Below, in pieces: positions 33,501-48,500 of a stretch of 64,000 bases of DNA. How positions within the stretch are numbered: position 1 is the stretch's first letter; the number at the start of each line of letters is the position of its first letter. The notes under the pieces were generated by a model. It ran no database searches and was not told the origin of the DNA. It worked only from the letters and a program-made list of their open reading frames with translations. The stretch comes from Ciona intestinalis. Its lineage: Eukaryota > Chordata > Ascidiacea > Phlebobranchia > Cionidae. Location of the stretch: assembly GCF_000224145.3 (NCBI RefSeq), contig NC_020168.2, positions 558,001 to 622,000 of the forward strand, written 5' to 3'. A program made the translations under genes and the position numbers.

Positions 33501-36500
33501 CTTGTGGAAACCAGGGTATTTTTAGGCAATATTTCCATGCTGTTAGCTTATCACCTTTAATTGGTGTAATATCACCAATTTACCTGTTACTATATGTACC
33601 CACATTATTCACATATAGTAACATAACATATTCGAAGGCATACATGCATACCCTGCATACCCATGTTAGGTGCCCATGGTCACAGAAACTACTTTGCATT
33701 TAACCTGTTTTGAATGAGTTTCTTCAATACAGTGGAAACTTTGGTCGCAAAGTTCTTTTATTTCTTCCAGTTGTTTCTGATATTCATGGCTCCCTTGTTC
33801 ATCACCTGGTTTCTCTCGCATCACGTCGATCTATAAAGTACAAACGTGTTTTACATGCTACTTACGTAGCTACAAGATGCTTTCAAAGTTATAAAAGATA
33901 TATAGTGGTACTATAATAGTAATGTGGGTAATAAGAATAAGTTAGCAAGAAATACATTTTTTAATTGCTAATGATGTTTTAACAATTAACTAAGCTCTTC
34001 TAGAATGTTGAGTATACAGTTATATATTTCATTAATTATTCTTTGTGATATTCTTACTACAAAATGGAACAAAAAGAAAATGAAAATATGTCCCATGTTA
34101 CCCCAACCTACCATTCACGAAAACAATCCTACCACACCGAAACCATCACTCATATATTCACCTGTCCTTCCAACGACATAATACGAGCGAGCAATGCTTC
34201 CTTGCTTTCGCTCTCCGATGTCAAGGAGCTCGACCTCGCATGGGAGGGTGGGGGAAGCGTTTCTTCACTTTTCGATTTCTCCTCTTCCCACTTTAACAAA
34301 ACAAGTAATAAATACTCTGCTCTATGACCACTAAAGGTCTTGCCCATGGTACACACATACAGAAAACAATTGTGTTAACGACTGACGCACTAAGCAAGGA
34401 AAAATAAGTTACATCCATACATACTTCTTAGTTACCAAATGGTATAAACACCAATATATATATATATATATTATAACCAACATAATTTTATAACAGCTGA
34501 AGTCACAACAGCTTATCAAATCACCAAAACATGAATAAGTGAACCACCTGCTGCCTCAATTCTTTGGTCCACACCTCTTTTTCTCGTTCAAGCTGCTCAG
34601 AATGAAGTTTTTCTCGAGTTTCCAGAACTTTCTCTTGCTCCTGTATAACAATTAATATTTTATTAAATAAAGCTGCCCTTTAACAGAAACAAATGAAGGT
34701 GAATTTTTTGTTTTATCTGTTTTGTCTTCACCATATACAGAAACAAATACAAACCAATATAAATAAGGTAAACACTTCTGTTGTATGTGGGCAAGGTCCT
34801 TGTTGAGGACTTGGGATTGTAGGCCAGATTTGGCCCATTACTCCATAAATTAAACACTTATTAAAAACATTAATTTTTAACCAAAGTGTGAATTTTGAAA
34901 ATAAATTCCAAAGGTAAACAACCTCTTTCATCAATTTCAATTTTTCTTTGATTTTCTCCTTAGCTGATATCTCAGAAGATTCGCGCACTCTCTCTATCTC
35001 CATCTTGTGTTCGGACTTCTGTTGTTGTATGACATCATCAAAGTCACGCTTCAAAGATTCAGCTCTCGTCTTCGAGTCACGGTTCACTTGTCGCAGCTCA
35101 TCATGATGTTCTGTCATATTATCGTGATCAAACTTCATACGATTGATGACTACATTTTATGCAGGTCATTTGTAAACTATACTGCTGTATTAATCAATTA
35201 AACATTAATAAAATGGACCAAAAACTGGCACGAAATATTTTAAACAAAAATCGTTTAATAAAATTGTGAAAATAATATCTTCTGCGCAAACAGTAAACAT
35301 TAAAATCTTACCCCAAAAGGCAAAAATTGGTACAAAATATTTTAAAAATCCGAAAATAATATTCTAAACGAATCAAATTTTAAAATCTTAGACCTACCGT
35401 CTTCAATCCTCTGTATTTCCTTCTCATGTCTTCGCTCGATCATTTCAATTTCTTTCTTCTTTATCTTCCCCACATGGTGGAGCTCTTCATTAAGCTTTTG
35501 TTTGTCAGCTAGGTGGCGCTCATTCACCTCGTTCTATGAAAAAAGTTTTTCAAATTTTGATTATTTTGATAAACACTAGCAACATGGTACAGTTGTTAGC
35601 ACACAGGCCCAGAGTTAATGAGTTCAAGGCTCAATGCTGCTACCATTGTAGGCATTTGTGTCTTTGAGCAAGAAACCTTCTGTTAATTGCTTCAACCCAG
35701 TGGTCATTTGTGGGTTGTCTTAATTGTCAGCAATACATAAAAAAAATATTAAAAATTCAAATCCAAATATATTATAGATATAGATATTGCATTAAATGGT
35801 TCTCTAACAAATCCAATATAAAGAACCACAATTCCATTATCTGGTTTAACTTTACACATAGATAGACTAAGCTAAGTCACAAACTAAATAGTTTTATCAA
35901 TAAACAGCATTAAACACATCGTATACACACCACACATACCAATTTCTTGTGATGTTCTTTCTTTAATTCTTCCACATCCCTTACACATTCGTCTTTTACT
36001 TTCTCAAACTTTTTCTCATAATCTTCACGTAGTTTATCACCTTCAACCCTGCGTTTGGGCGCAAGGTTATCAGCACAGAAGATTTAGATTCAGACACAAT
36101 ACAAACAGAATTAAACACCTATATTCTATGTGGGTAAGGTCCTCGTTGGGGGCCTGGTATTCAGGCAATATTTGGCCAATTTTGCAATGAAATGAATACT
36201 TAAAAGAAAATTTAATTTTTAACCATAGTGTAAATTCTCTCTTCAATTACAATCGGACACAAAGTCATCAACACATAATATATTTGCATTTAGTCAACAT
36301 ATGATTGTGTTTAAAGTTGTAACTAACACAACCCAGCAAATTGTATAATATAAGAGATACATATTTCCCACAATTGGCATCGTTCGTATCTAATTCAATA
36401 AGGTGTATTAGAAACAAATTTTTCCAAAACTTTACCTGTTCTGTACTTGTATTTGTTGCAACCTCTGCCTTAATTCATTTACATCTGTCATATATTCCTT

Positions 36501-39500
36501 TGTCTTTGTATCAAGCTGGTTTTTCAATGAAGATTTCTCTTTTCTTAACACAGCAGATTCCTGTGTGTATTATTACTTTTTAAAAAGTCAACTAAGTCGA
36601 ATGCAAAACTTTAGCAGTATTATATAGGTAAATACTAAAATAGCTCATTTTATATTACCTATGTTTTGTTTGGCAAACCGCAACGAAATGGGCAGACAAA
36701 ACAAAAATATGATAAACTTTACGTTTCTTACTAGAAGAGCTATTTGCCAATATAGGACATTATGCCTGGTAGCAACAACAGCAAGATATAGCATTGTTAA
36801 TCACATCATTTTTAAAATACAGGGGAGGCAGGGCTAGTCAGACACTCCTTCCTGTTAAACAAAACTAACATAGTAGTTTCTTATTTTTACTGAATAAAGT
36901 AGTGCAGAAAATTCAAGGGTAGGTCTGCCCACCCTGCCACCCCAGGTTTGTCGCCTATATTTACATTACAATCATCTTACCTGTTCATGCTTGCTGTTAC
37001 ATGAGGCAAGCTCCTGTTCATGTTTCCTTTTAAATCTCGTTAGCGTTTGTTCCGTGTTCTTTGAAAGTTCAGCTCGTGCGTTTTCAACTTTTTCAGTCTC
37101 TTGCATCAGCCTACGAACCTGAAATAATAAAAAAAAACTTCCAATGCTTTGCATGTACAATTACAATGTAACACCGCAAACAGATATTGTTGCTAGATGC
37201 TTATTTGGAATATCATTGATTTACTTGTGAGCATATGACTTTGAACATCACATAGTTTGGTTAAATAACATAGAAATATCACATAGAAATATGATATATT
37301 TAAAGTTACACAAAATACCACATATAAAATAGAAGCTTGGGGCAATTAAAATATTCTTACTTGCAACTGAATTTAATAGAAATTTAAATAATTCTCTTTG
37401 AACGAGTTTTGTTTAAACTTAAGAAACAAGTTAAGCCCCTACCTTTGCGTTATGTTCTTCTGTAACTTGACGAAGCTTAGCAGCTGAAGTGTCTTCAACA
37501 TTTTTAGCTTTACTCAACAGCGCCTCATAGTGTTTGGCTTGTTCCGAAACAGCAGTTTTCGCTTTCCGTAATTCTTCGTCATAATCTCGCCTTAATCTGT
37601 GTGAAAATAAAAAAATGAAATTTCTTGTTTTTATTCAGCTTTGTTCACCCCTGTAATAAAAAAAAAAGAAATGCAAATTTATTTTCAACCCTGTGGTAAA
37701 AATATGAAATTAAATATCGGTTACAGAACATAGCGCCAAACCTATTTTAAATGCAAGAGGCACAAATAGTTAGACTCTCATTCCTACGAAACAAATCTAA
37801 ATTGTTTGTAATGTTTACTGAATAATACCTAAAGTATGTGGGAAATAGGGTAGACATAAACGTACCTGTGTGAAATATAAATCACTTCAGCTTGTACGAT
37901 GGCTTCGCGGGCAACAGCTGATGCGTGTTCGCCTATTTCATTCGGATGAAGAAATCTGAAAAAAATTCAAATTTTAGAATTTCTCTAAACAGAAAAGTAA
38001 ACTGAACTTTTTACATGCTAAAAGTAAATATAAAAATCAAGATCTATTTTGTTTTCCTTTTCTTTATGCCAGTGTAAAATTACCAACAAACATATATTAC
38101 CAATTTAGAATGTACGTCAAGTGTCAATATTCTTGGGATATTAAAACAAAACACGAAACTTCCAACCTACTTTTGCTAACTTACATCAGAAAGTATATTC
38201 TATCATGGCAGTGGAAATACAATCAAATATATACATTACCAATACAATTCAATATCTTTAAAACTGAGACTTAAAACTTACTTTTGCAAACTTTCATCAG
38301 AAAGTATGAGTTGCGTTCCAAGTTTAGTCAAAGATTGGACATCGGCCGACATACATTGAATATCATCGGCAAGATGTTGGAAGAAACTCGCCTCTTGCTC
38401 CATGTACATCGCCTCTGTTGCTACGGGTGACGGGGTGGATTGCGCTCCATGGAGGGTCCCGTAATCAACCTATGGGTTGGGGGTTGGTGGTTGAAAATAT
38501 TTTATAAGATATTTATTACTTGCATCAATAAGATTTTTATGTTTATTATGACCTCTATTCAACATCCCAAAGTATCATCATTGTGCAAACAAATATTTTA
38601 TTATTAATGTTTTTCTCAATCTCTATGTTCAAAGTTACGCTCGAGTAACTTTGAAACACAAACTCAACTTACATAGTCATACAGAGTGTCATTCTAATAT
38701 TACATGCATTGGAGCAAGGGTCCTCGTTATTTGGTGCGGCCTTGAATGACCTTTAGTCAGTCAGTGGTGATTATTTTATTACTTTGGAAGATACAGTAAA
38801 ACAAGTATATATGTTTATGTTTATGGTGGAAAATATATTAACTTATATTTACTTCAATCAGTTTTATACTTTAAGTTTAGAGAGGCATTTACTACAGCTT
38901 AATCTCGAAAACTACAGTTAACAAATGTCATAGTAGTTGCAATTTCTGTTTTATGTGGGTGAGGGCCGTTTTTCTCTGTTTATATGCAAACTTTGACAAC
39001 CCATTAATGACCATTGGATTGAAGCAATGCCCGGTACTGTATAAACTATGGTTTTAAAGCTAGTACGTGGAATTTTCTAAGGATCTAAGAACAAGCCTTC
39101 AAATCAACCACAGTAATATAAATAAAACAATCCCAACCTGTTGCTCCCATAATGGAACATCAGAATAAGGAGGAGTGATGGAATCCGTATCAACTTGCAC
39201 AGCGAGGTTCGATACTGCTTCAAGGTCTTGTGTTTTACACGCATGGACGAGTTCACGTAGTTTCCGCATGACTGAATCTGCTCGATGTCGCGCTTGCCTG
39301 GCTTCGAGGGAAAGGCGGGATATTCGCTCGTTGTAAACCTGGTTGTGGAAGTGATGTTAACAGATCATGTGTAGCAAAACTTTATGTGGGTAAGGCAAAG
39401 GAGTCTTGATGGTTTTACAAAAAACAAATGTTCTATTCTACTTTAATACTTAGCTAAACAGCTGTGTCCTATGTGTGTTTCTCTCTATATATACAATATT

Positions 39501-42500
39501 ACTGCCAAGTAATGGTTAATAGCGGAATTTTAAATGGTGGAGCACAGCTTGAGGGTCGACAAAGGTCTAACAAAAACTCGTAAAAATGTGAATTATAACA
39601 AAACATAATATTTGTAATTGCTTATTTAATTTAAAATTAAATTGAAATGATTGAGATTATCTGTTGCGTATTTGGCAGATTGGCCAGCATATCAAGACCA
39701 ATAATATAATCAGTTACAAAAAAAACACTATTAAAATATAAATGACAAAATACAGACCAGCACCCTACCTGCAATACATAACTAATGTGCGCATGTGCAA
39801 CTATAGCGCTTGAAAACTCAGATTGCGCAACCCCTCCCCCCACTTTTGCCCCCCTACCACGGTTGGCCGACCACGACTCACGTAGACGAGATATTTCGCG
39901 CATTAGCATGCCCTCTAGTGTCAGTTTTTGTGCAAGTGTATCAACGTGTTGTAACAAACCACCTGTGAGGGTAAAAATAATGAAAACTGGATCAAGGTTA
40001 CTCAAGGTCCAAAATATGTGGTAGGGTGCGGAAGATGAAACATTATTCATTCTATTTTCTCGTCTTATTTTGATAGTAAACAAACAACATTCAGGGAATC
40101 ATAAAACCATATCCTCACGAATCCCACAGACCCATGTTAAATGTAAAAACACGAATAGGATATTCGGATATTATGTGCTAATGGTGTCGCGTCTTTTCCC
40201 ACTCTACTACATACTTTCCAAAATTTACAAAACGAACATGCACTCTTAAAAATTCCTTAACATTTGATGACCATCCATACATACATAAGCACAACTCACC
40301 TGCGTTGGGTTGTCTAAGATCTGAGAACTCTGCTGAGGTAAGTTGGGGTGATGGGGAAGCTTGTCGGTTGTTGTGGTTACGGTTGAGTTGGCTTCGACCC
40401 ACTGATACAAGCGAGGGAGATGATTGGCTGCGTCGTAACGTGGCTGCCATCTCAGCCAATAGCATCGCTTGTGTGCTGATCTAATGTATATTTAGTGGGG
40501 TGAGATGGGAAATGATAAATGCTTATATATTATATCTTGTGGCCTAAAAATCAAAGCTACTGATTTATTGGCAAACTTTTAATGTATATTTGTGGGGTAA
40601 GATGGGATGAGGTTAAAGGCATACCAATGAAAAATAACAAATTGCTTTAGGTTTACTACCAAATGGGACAAGAATATAGAATGAAAAAGTGTCCCATCTT
40701 TCCCCACCGTCGTTTATTTGATATGACCTACAGTATTCAACTGATGTTATTAACAGGACATGACACAAGTGGCAAAGTTTGAATCATTCAGATCGTTAGA
40801 ATGGAGGGTATATAAGAGAAACCAAGATAGAACTATCTCTTCACACCAAGTCTAATATATGAAGTGGATGTTGTAATTGAAGGTAATGAACAGTCTCACC
40901 TGCTTTGCGAAGAGTTTGACGGCCACATCCTCGCTCACGATCCCGGATGTTGAAGGAGAGATGGGTAAATCATGCGGTCGATGGAAGGAAACGGGGGAGG
41001 CAGACGGGCTGACGAGGCGACCGTCAGAGTTTTTAAGTTTCTCTGTGAGTTGTCGAAGACGTGACATCGTTCGTTGGTGTTGTTGTCGTGACTCAGCGTC
41101 AGTGACTCGGCGGTTTTCGCTCAAACTTGGTGACATGGCACTTTTGGAAGAAAAAAAGTTAAATTTTGTCTATTGTTTGACAATTATATGTAGGAATTGC
41201 ACATTCTATTCTTTAAAACTTGAAAACATAGAAAAACTTGCAGGAATTATGCAACATTTAGCATTCGATAAATAGTCTCATGGCAAATACAAAAAGATAC
41301 ACATATTTTTTTGTGTTGCTGCATACTTTTCATTAAATATTTTGAATAACTTTCATAATAATTAGGAAACAAGCAGACTTACCTTATATCACCAGATGCG
41401 AGTTTTAATGTTTCACGAAGCACAGATTCCAACATCACAGTAACCTCTGGATCACTGGGATAAAAAGGTAAAGTTAATTAATCGATGCAGATTGTTAGAA
41501 AGTCTTTTAAATACAATAATCTTTAACTGTTTACTAAGTATATATCTACCAACAATGCACCATGAACAGGCATATGGAAAAACAACATAACAATGATATA
41601 TAACACAAAACGGGTAAAACATAAAATTTTAATGCAGGGGAATATACTTAAACACTGGCCAAATAGAAGCACAACAAACATAGATAACAAAAGTAGTGAT
41701 TTAAGATTTAGATCTCATCCCTACCTCCTGTCAAGTCCGGATGCTCGCTTATGAAGCTCCCGAAGACAATCTTGTGTACAGAGGAGTTTTTCTTCAACTT
41801 CTTCCATCCCGCTCCTCACTTCAGCGATGGACAGTTCGTGATCCTTTGTCGTCTCATCTTGCCTCGCTCGTAACTCATTTAATCTAAAAACATAGAAACA
41901 AATAACTCAATAGAAAATTTATTTTTTCTACACACATAAGTAGGTAACAGCAATTGCTTCAACAAGGGTCTCTGAAGGTGTGTCCACTGAAGGTGTGTAG
42001 CTGTACATTAAAAAAAAGCCCATAAAAACAATGACCTAGTAACTGCTTCCTTATTGGTTGTCTGAAAAGGCATAGAGAAAATAGTCGGCACAAAAACAGT
42101 CGAGAATGATGTTATAACGACTTACGTTTTCCGACCACACAAGGATAAATAAGTTACATTGATTCATTCATATATATAATAAATATCAAATAAAGAAATT
42201 CTAACTTTTTGGTGAATTCTTCGTTCGCTTCGTTCTCTCGTTGTTCCATTTCTTTGAATTGTTCATTCATTGATTTAATTTCTTTGTTCTTTCGATCTAT
42301 TTCAGCTTCCAACCGATGTAGCTGGAAAAATGATTGATCAAAGTCACAATTAATAAAACTATTCCTTTAATAAAAAAAACAACAAATAAAAAAAGTTCAT
42401 TTCTTGCTTTGCAAAGTTATTACATATTTTTACCCAGAAAAGTTTAAAAGAACGTTGTTAACTGTAAAAAAACTTGTTTAGTAAATATGGGATGCTATGA

Positions 42501-45500
42501 GCTAACAGTATCCACCTTAGCTGACATTACTATAGTTTTTTATACAATTATAGTAATGTTGTCCACAAAACAAACCTTTTGTGAAGAAGTTTCTTTATCG
42601 GAAGCATTTGATGAATCCGAGTCTCGTCTTGGACGCTCGAGGGCGCTCAAACGAGCAGCTATCATTTGACCTGTGCCTCCCATCTCCGCTTCTAACTCCG
42701 TTAACTTTGCCTAGGTGGAATTTTTTGTGTTAGGTGACGTTGAGGTTCAGTGTTCGGGCGTTTGCATTACAACTAAAAGGATATTAGAATCCATATTTGT
42801 ACTTCTTGTGCAAGTTCTATCAGACAACACACCAGCCCAGTGGTCACTAATGGCTGGATATCGGAGTAACAGGCCAACTCTAATTTTATCCTAGGCTGAT
42901 GCTGGATACCCATATGAGCATGTATACTTTGAATAGACATTGTACCAAGGATACATTTAGTGTTTCCGGTATCCTAATATAGTTAACAATGCCTGGATTT
43001 ATTTGTTTTAAGCGACATAACTCAGTGGTTAAGCGCTTGCATCAAAAAAAGAAATCGGGTTCCATGCTCTATATAAATAGAAGCATGTGTTTTTAGGCAA
43101 GATACTTAATAGACAATGTTCCACTGGGTCAAAATTATCAGTAACACTAGGGTTGAACCAACCTTAAAGCTACTTTCCGGAGCATCTTTATGTTTCAGTC
43201 GAATTTCTTCGATATCAGTAAGTTCCTTCTCAGCCGTGGTAAGTCGTGCACGAAGGTCGCGCGTCACTTGATCCGTACTTTGCTTTTGTTTCTGTATCTT
43301 TAAAAAAAAAACAGGAAAACTGGTTCACAAAATCTTAAAGGATCTGGTGCTATGAAATACGTAACAGACAAAAATCCGATGAAACAAATTGCATAATATA
43401 ACTATATATTTCTTTTAAATGGCATTGTCAGTATCCTATTTAAAATACAGAGTCTTACATCGTAAAAGTAAACAATAAACTCAAGCGTAGAGGATCCACG
43501 TTAAACTCAAAGACATTAAAGTTAAAAAGTAAAATTGTAACGTAAAACAGGAACTTTAAAATTAAAAAAGAGTGGAAAAATGTATTTTATTCTATGCGGG
43601 TGAATTACTACAGTATGGCATGCTATTTGACTATTAATAATTTCAGTTTGTTATTTATAAATTCAAAAAAGACATGCATACCTCATCTTTAGCTTTCCTT
43701 AGTTCGACAGTGAGATCATGCACCGTCCTCTGTGAAGCAAGTCGTCCTTCTTCGGCAATTCGGAGTTGAAGGGAATACTGTAGAAAAGGAGAGAAGGTAA
43801 AACAAATCTTTCTTCTTCAAAAGTTTAATAATATGAATTCAAAAAAGAATAATTTCGTATCAAGTCACATTTGTAACGGATTTAAAAATAAAAACAGCAG
43901 GGTGTAACTACAAACATATGAGAACTTCAACACCTGCTAAGATTTCATTTTACCATTAAATTTTTATTATTTAAAATATTTTTTTAGATGACACATCATG
44001 TAAAGCCAAATATATGCATAAAGATATAAACCAAGTTAAAGATACCTGATCTAACGCTTGTTTTGTTTCATGAAGTTGTTTTTCATTGGCAGACACGACA
44101 TCATCATGCTCTTCAAGAATCTTACGAAGCTTCTTACAAGTTTCCTTCTCTTTGTGAAGTTGCTCCTAAAAATATCTTTGTTTAAAAAAAAAGAAAAAAT
44201 CTTATAATAAAGTGTTAACTGTGAGAGTACACAGCCTATTGCGATATACTTGATTTTAACTGCTTTTGTGGACACATATGTCAGTATAAAAAGTCAATCA
44301 TATATTTACTATTGCGTATTTTAAGACAACACTTGCTTATTTTATAACAACAAAGAAAAATCATTTAAAACTACAAAAAAAAAGCACATCTACAAAGTTA
44401 CCATATCCCTGCTTAGAGATATAATAGCAGTCTATACAATATTACCTGTAATGTTTTATTGCAGTCTTCGTCCACCTGATTTTGTGCGATAAGTTTTGCA
44501 ACTTTATCCTCCAGCCTTGTTGTGGCTGCCTGGGATGTTTTCAAATCAGCCGACAACTTGTTCACATCATGTTGAGCGTCAGACCTGCGTGGGATTGCAA
44601 TAATGTAATGACAAGACTATAGGCACCGAACCTAGGGTGGCAGGGTGGGCAGGTCACCCCGGAATTCAGTATTAATCAGTAAACATTACAACCAATACCC
44701 AATAGGGTGAAATTTTCTAATTGAGCAGTTGCAATTAGGCATTGAATTATCAACCTAAAAGAAATAGATCTGACCTAAGAAAAAATGTGGCAACTTTATG
44801 AGCAGTTTTATATTTTTTAGCTCTTACCTATGTGTTGATATAATGTTAAGATCTTTATCCGTGTTCTTCAAAGCTTCTTGCATGTCGGCTAACTTGTCTT
44901 CGTAACTGTTTAATAGTATTATTAAGACTTTAATGATCAAAGTTAGAAAAAAAAGCAAAAGATGGCTTAATAGGCTAACTCTGGCCTAAACTCAGACCCC
45001 AAAGTGTTCTATGCTGTAAGACATCACCTATGCAGAACAGAAAAACAGTATTCAATCTAGTCTATTGGTGAGTTCCATAAGAACCTAGGACTTAGGCCAA
45101 ATTCCCATTACCCATAAATTTTGCGTCATCTTTTTGTAGGCCAAATTTGGCCCATTACTTATACATTGAGGCATCTTTTTGTACATTGGTGCGATGCAAG
45201 CTAAACATAGGCCCTCATCCACATAAAATAAAAAAACACGTATCAAAATTCAATCTTAATCCTTACGTTGACATATATTCCTCCACTTGACTGAGCCGAT
45301 CCTTCAGTTTCTTCTCGCTCTGACACTTCTCCTCATAAGATTCCTGCATCTCCCGCATCTCCAGCTCCTGCTCCTCAGCTTGGTGCTGGAGGAGCTTAAT
45401 GTGATCGTGGAGCAAAGCTTCCTGAAGAAGAACATGATGATGATGATGAGAAAAACATTGGGAGGTGGAAACAAGTTATTCTGGATTTTTTTTAGCAAAC

Positions 45501-48500
45501 GTTTAGACCTTCCGATCAAAATATTAAATAATTCAGGAATTTCTGTCCGTGACAAGGTTACTTAAGAATTATTACCAAAACTTGTAATTATATATAATAA
45601 ATTATTGTTCTTGCTAACTAGACAATCCACAACTTTTGTTTGGTTTCTTTTTCTACAGGTACATACAGCAACATGAAGCCGTACTAATGTTCCTTAACAT
45701 AAAATATTAAAAACAAAAAAGAAAAGAACACGGTTTAAACTAAACATTAAATATATGATATGTTAATTACATTGTATATATTAAATACATTCAAATATAT
45801 TTGTAAAATATTTTCCCACCTCCTTATTATGGTCTTTATGTAAGGTGGCTTGCCTTTCAAGTTCGCGAATCTTTCTCTGTGCATCAAGTAGCAGTGTTTC
45901 CGTGGTTTTTAATTGTGCATCACTGCTTTCCAACTGTGTCATGAGAGTTTCCATTTTCCTGCGAAAAAGTTGAAACACTATATACAACATACAAGTGTGT
46001 TTAATTTAATGAAACATTCACAGTGGGGTAACCTTTTTAAACCAGTATAATGTGCTATGACCAAAAAGGGGTTAAAAGTCATTGGAAAATCTATAAAAAA
46101 AAGCTTGTTTGTTAGTATTAATGGTGCATTCAGTCTTTTGCAACCTCTTTTCATTAATCGTATGTATGTCTTACATTAGAGAATGACTCAAAACTGAATG
46201 AACCCTTTAAACCTGTTTATTATTAAACACTAGTAAGTAAGGACACAACGGAAAGTTTTTTTTAAATAGATGGAAAACAGGGATAGTTAGACACAAATCC
46301 TGTAAAACAAATCTAACTCTTGGTTTTTAATGTTAACTGGTTTGTGTAGTGTAGAAAACTCCAGGCTTTGTGCTTTTAATTAGGAAAAGAAACAGTGTTT
46401 TCAGTTTTACCTTTTGTGATCCTTAGTTTGTTCATCTCTTCCACTTTTAAGCAGCTGAATTTCATTCTGAGCGTTGACAAGTTGCGTTTCAACAAGTTGT
46501 GATTCACTGAGTGAAATATCGAGCTGCATCCCGCACTCCCGTAGTTCCCCACTTTGCTTGCGTAGAGACTCATGGCTTGATGAAAGGTCCTAAATATTTA
46601 AGGGAAAGTATGTATTTAATAGAACAAATACTGTTGGCTGTTTTGTAATGTTATTTCACCAATTAAGGAAAGTTTGTAATTGTAATTAATAGAAGAAATA
46701 CTGCTTGGCTGTTTTGTCATAGTTTTCAAACTTTTTGTGCATCAGTACAATTACATGTCATTAGTATTAATTTTCACTCCCCGTTAGGTTAACTTAGTTA
46801 ACAAAAAAAGGGTTTTAAAATTTATTGATATATTTAATATTGTTAACCATATAATAGTCATAAAATGTTAAGTGTAGCAAGTGAAAAACAAATGCTATGT
46901 AAGCGTCTAACCATTGACCTAAAGTAGCTTACAAAATTTATACAGAACTATTTATAATTGCATTCAAATCACAAATTCACAATACACCTTACCTGTTTAA
47001 GTTTATCAATAACTGTAGCTTGGTGTTCAACTTTTGTTCGAAGTTTTGAGTCTTCGATGATGTTTGAATCCGTGTTCACTGAACTACGACCACCCTCGGA
47101 CTGGGGAGGAATAAACTAGATCAACTTCAATCATAAATTATACCTGTATTTTAGCTCTTTCGGTTTTGCTGCCTGACCGGCACAAACTTTGCTGACAGAA
47201 GTCTCGACATTTGTAATAAAAATAATAATAAATATTTGAAAAAAGAGTTGTGATAGTATGTGTTGATTATAAATCAAAATTTATAAACAAATTTAAATAT
47301 TGAATCACCCACCAAAGTATCTTCAACTGAAGAAGTTCTTTCAATATTGACTCGTTCCATTTGTTTCTTCAATGAATCAACCTTTTTAAGATATTAATAG
47401 GAAAAGATTAAAAAATAAATAAATAAAACTACGATTATATTTAGAATATTAATAAATAAAGGAGTATTACACAGCCCCGAAAATATGGAATACAAAGTTT
47501 AACTGAATAATTAGTAAGTAATTCAACCTGTATGCAATTTAACCTGTATATGATTCAGTATGTAATCCAACTGTGTATTGTACAATCTAATGTTTAACAA
47601 TTCGAATGTGAAACCAACAACTGTTCAACGATAATGATCTATATTTCTATAAAACCACTCCGTGCTCGATTACCTCAGACTGCAAAGCTTTAACCATGGT
47701 TGCTGTTTGTGTGATAGGACTTGGTGGAACATCAGCGCTTAATATTTCAACTTCCACAGCTTCTATCTTTCCCCACTCGCTCTCTATCGACCTCCACAGG
47801 TCATTCTGGTTCAGTTTCGGAGCATTCTTTCTCGGAGTAATGACCGGCTGTATTAATATGAGTTGTTTGTGTTATAGTAGGGCTGGGAAAAATGGGACAC
47901 CCTTTTATTCTATTTTCTTGTCGCGTTTGGTAGTAAACAAAAAACATTCAAAGAATTATAAAACCGTATTTTCACGACTCCCATAAACCGTTTTTGATTG
48001 TTAAAACACGATCAGGATATTTAAAATTATTTGCTAAAGGTGTCTCATCTTCCCCCATCAGATTATTGTAAAAAATTTTGCATAAAAATTTACATAAAAC
48101 AGAAAGAATCAATTTTTTAAGTAAAATTAACTTTGAAAGTTACATTTTGACAGACTGGAAGTGTTTCCCAATAATAGTATGTCAATATATAATTCACCTG
48201 TTTAGTTTCAACTTTCTGTGTCTCACTTTCACTTGCCTTCTTATGTTTTACATCGTTAAGTAAAGTGTCTTGATCAAACGTTCGTGAACGCGCCTGTACA
48301 TAATAAACAAAGTTTACAAATACAAAGTCATAAACCAAGGCGTGTTTATTTTGCAATGTGGTTTCAATTCCCAGTAGGTTTAAAAGAAAGAGATGCAAAA
48401 CATGAAATGTAAGAATTAAAAGGAAAATCAATTTAAATATCACAAGTTTTAGACAAAAAATGATCTATTGGACCAATATTTGCCGATTATTTTAAATGTT

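Larger units (their letters stand above)
31054..38469 (-). other. MPRIP: MPRIP exons 39-54: second long coiled coil and conserved C-terminal region
   Basis: Exons 38282-38469, 37866-37955, 37443-37596, 36981-37118, 36436-36560, 35940-36048, 35398-35533, 34923-35149, 34548-34640, 34162-34290, 33705-33830, 33035-33151, 32707-32823, 32139-32285, 31592-31663 and 31054-31140 encode residues 1641-2325. From exon 49 on the sequence aligns with the vertebrate coiled coil: [52 protein letters not shown] and [15 protein letters not shown]. In vertebrates this part contains the MYPT1-binding region. Confidence 0.88.
39138..41140 (-). other. MPRIP: MPRIP exons 35-38: Ser/Pro-rich break and helical segment
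   Basis: Exons 40900-41140, 40300-40480, 39769-39962 and 39138-39338 encode residues 1368-1640. Two proline/serine blocks ([20 protein letters not shown] and [11 protein letters not shown]) interrupt the coiled coil. [20 protein letters not shown] and the following [18 protein letters not shown] are probable short helices. No domain is recognised. Confidence 0.75.
41383..47381 (-). other. MPRIP: MPRIP exons 21-34: first long coiled coil
   Basis: Exons 47313-47381, 46993-47100, 46411-46589, 45820-45958, 45267-45421, 44828-44905, 44446-44584, 44046-44165, 43682-43777, 43163-43297, 42576-42710, 42206-42321, 41725-41883 and 41383-41454 encode residues 802-1368. They are rich in E, K, Q and L with heptad spacing and almost no proline, so a long parallel coiled coil is expected. 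I do not see a counterpart in the usual roughly 1000-residue vertebrate form. Confidence 0.8.

Noticed and set aside
39785..40024. Plus-strand frame of 79 codons
   Set aside because: Antisense shadow of MPRIP exon 37, whose splice sites and phase fit the gene.
40877..41275. Plus-strand frame of 132 codons
   Set aside because: Antisense to MPRIP exon 35; the minus-strand frame has both splice sites and continues the protein.
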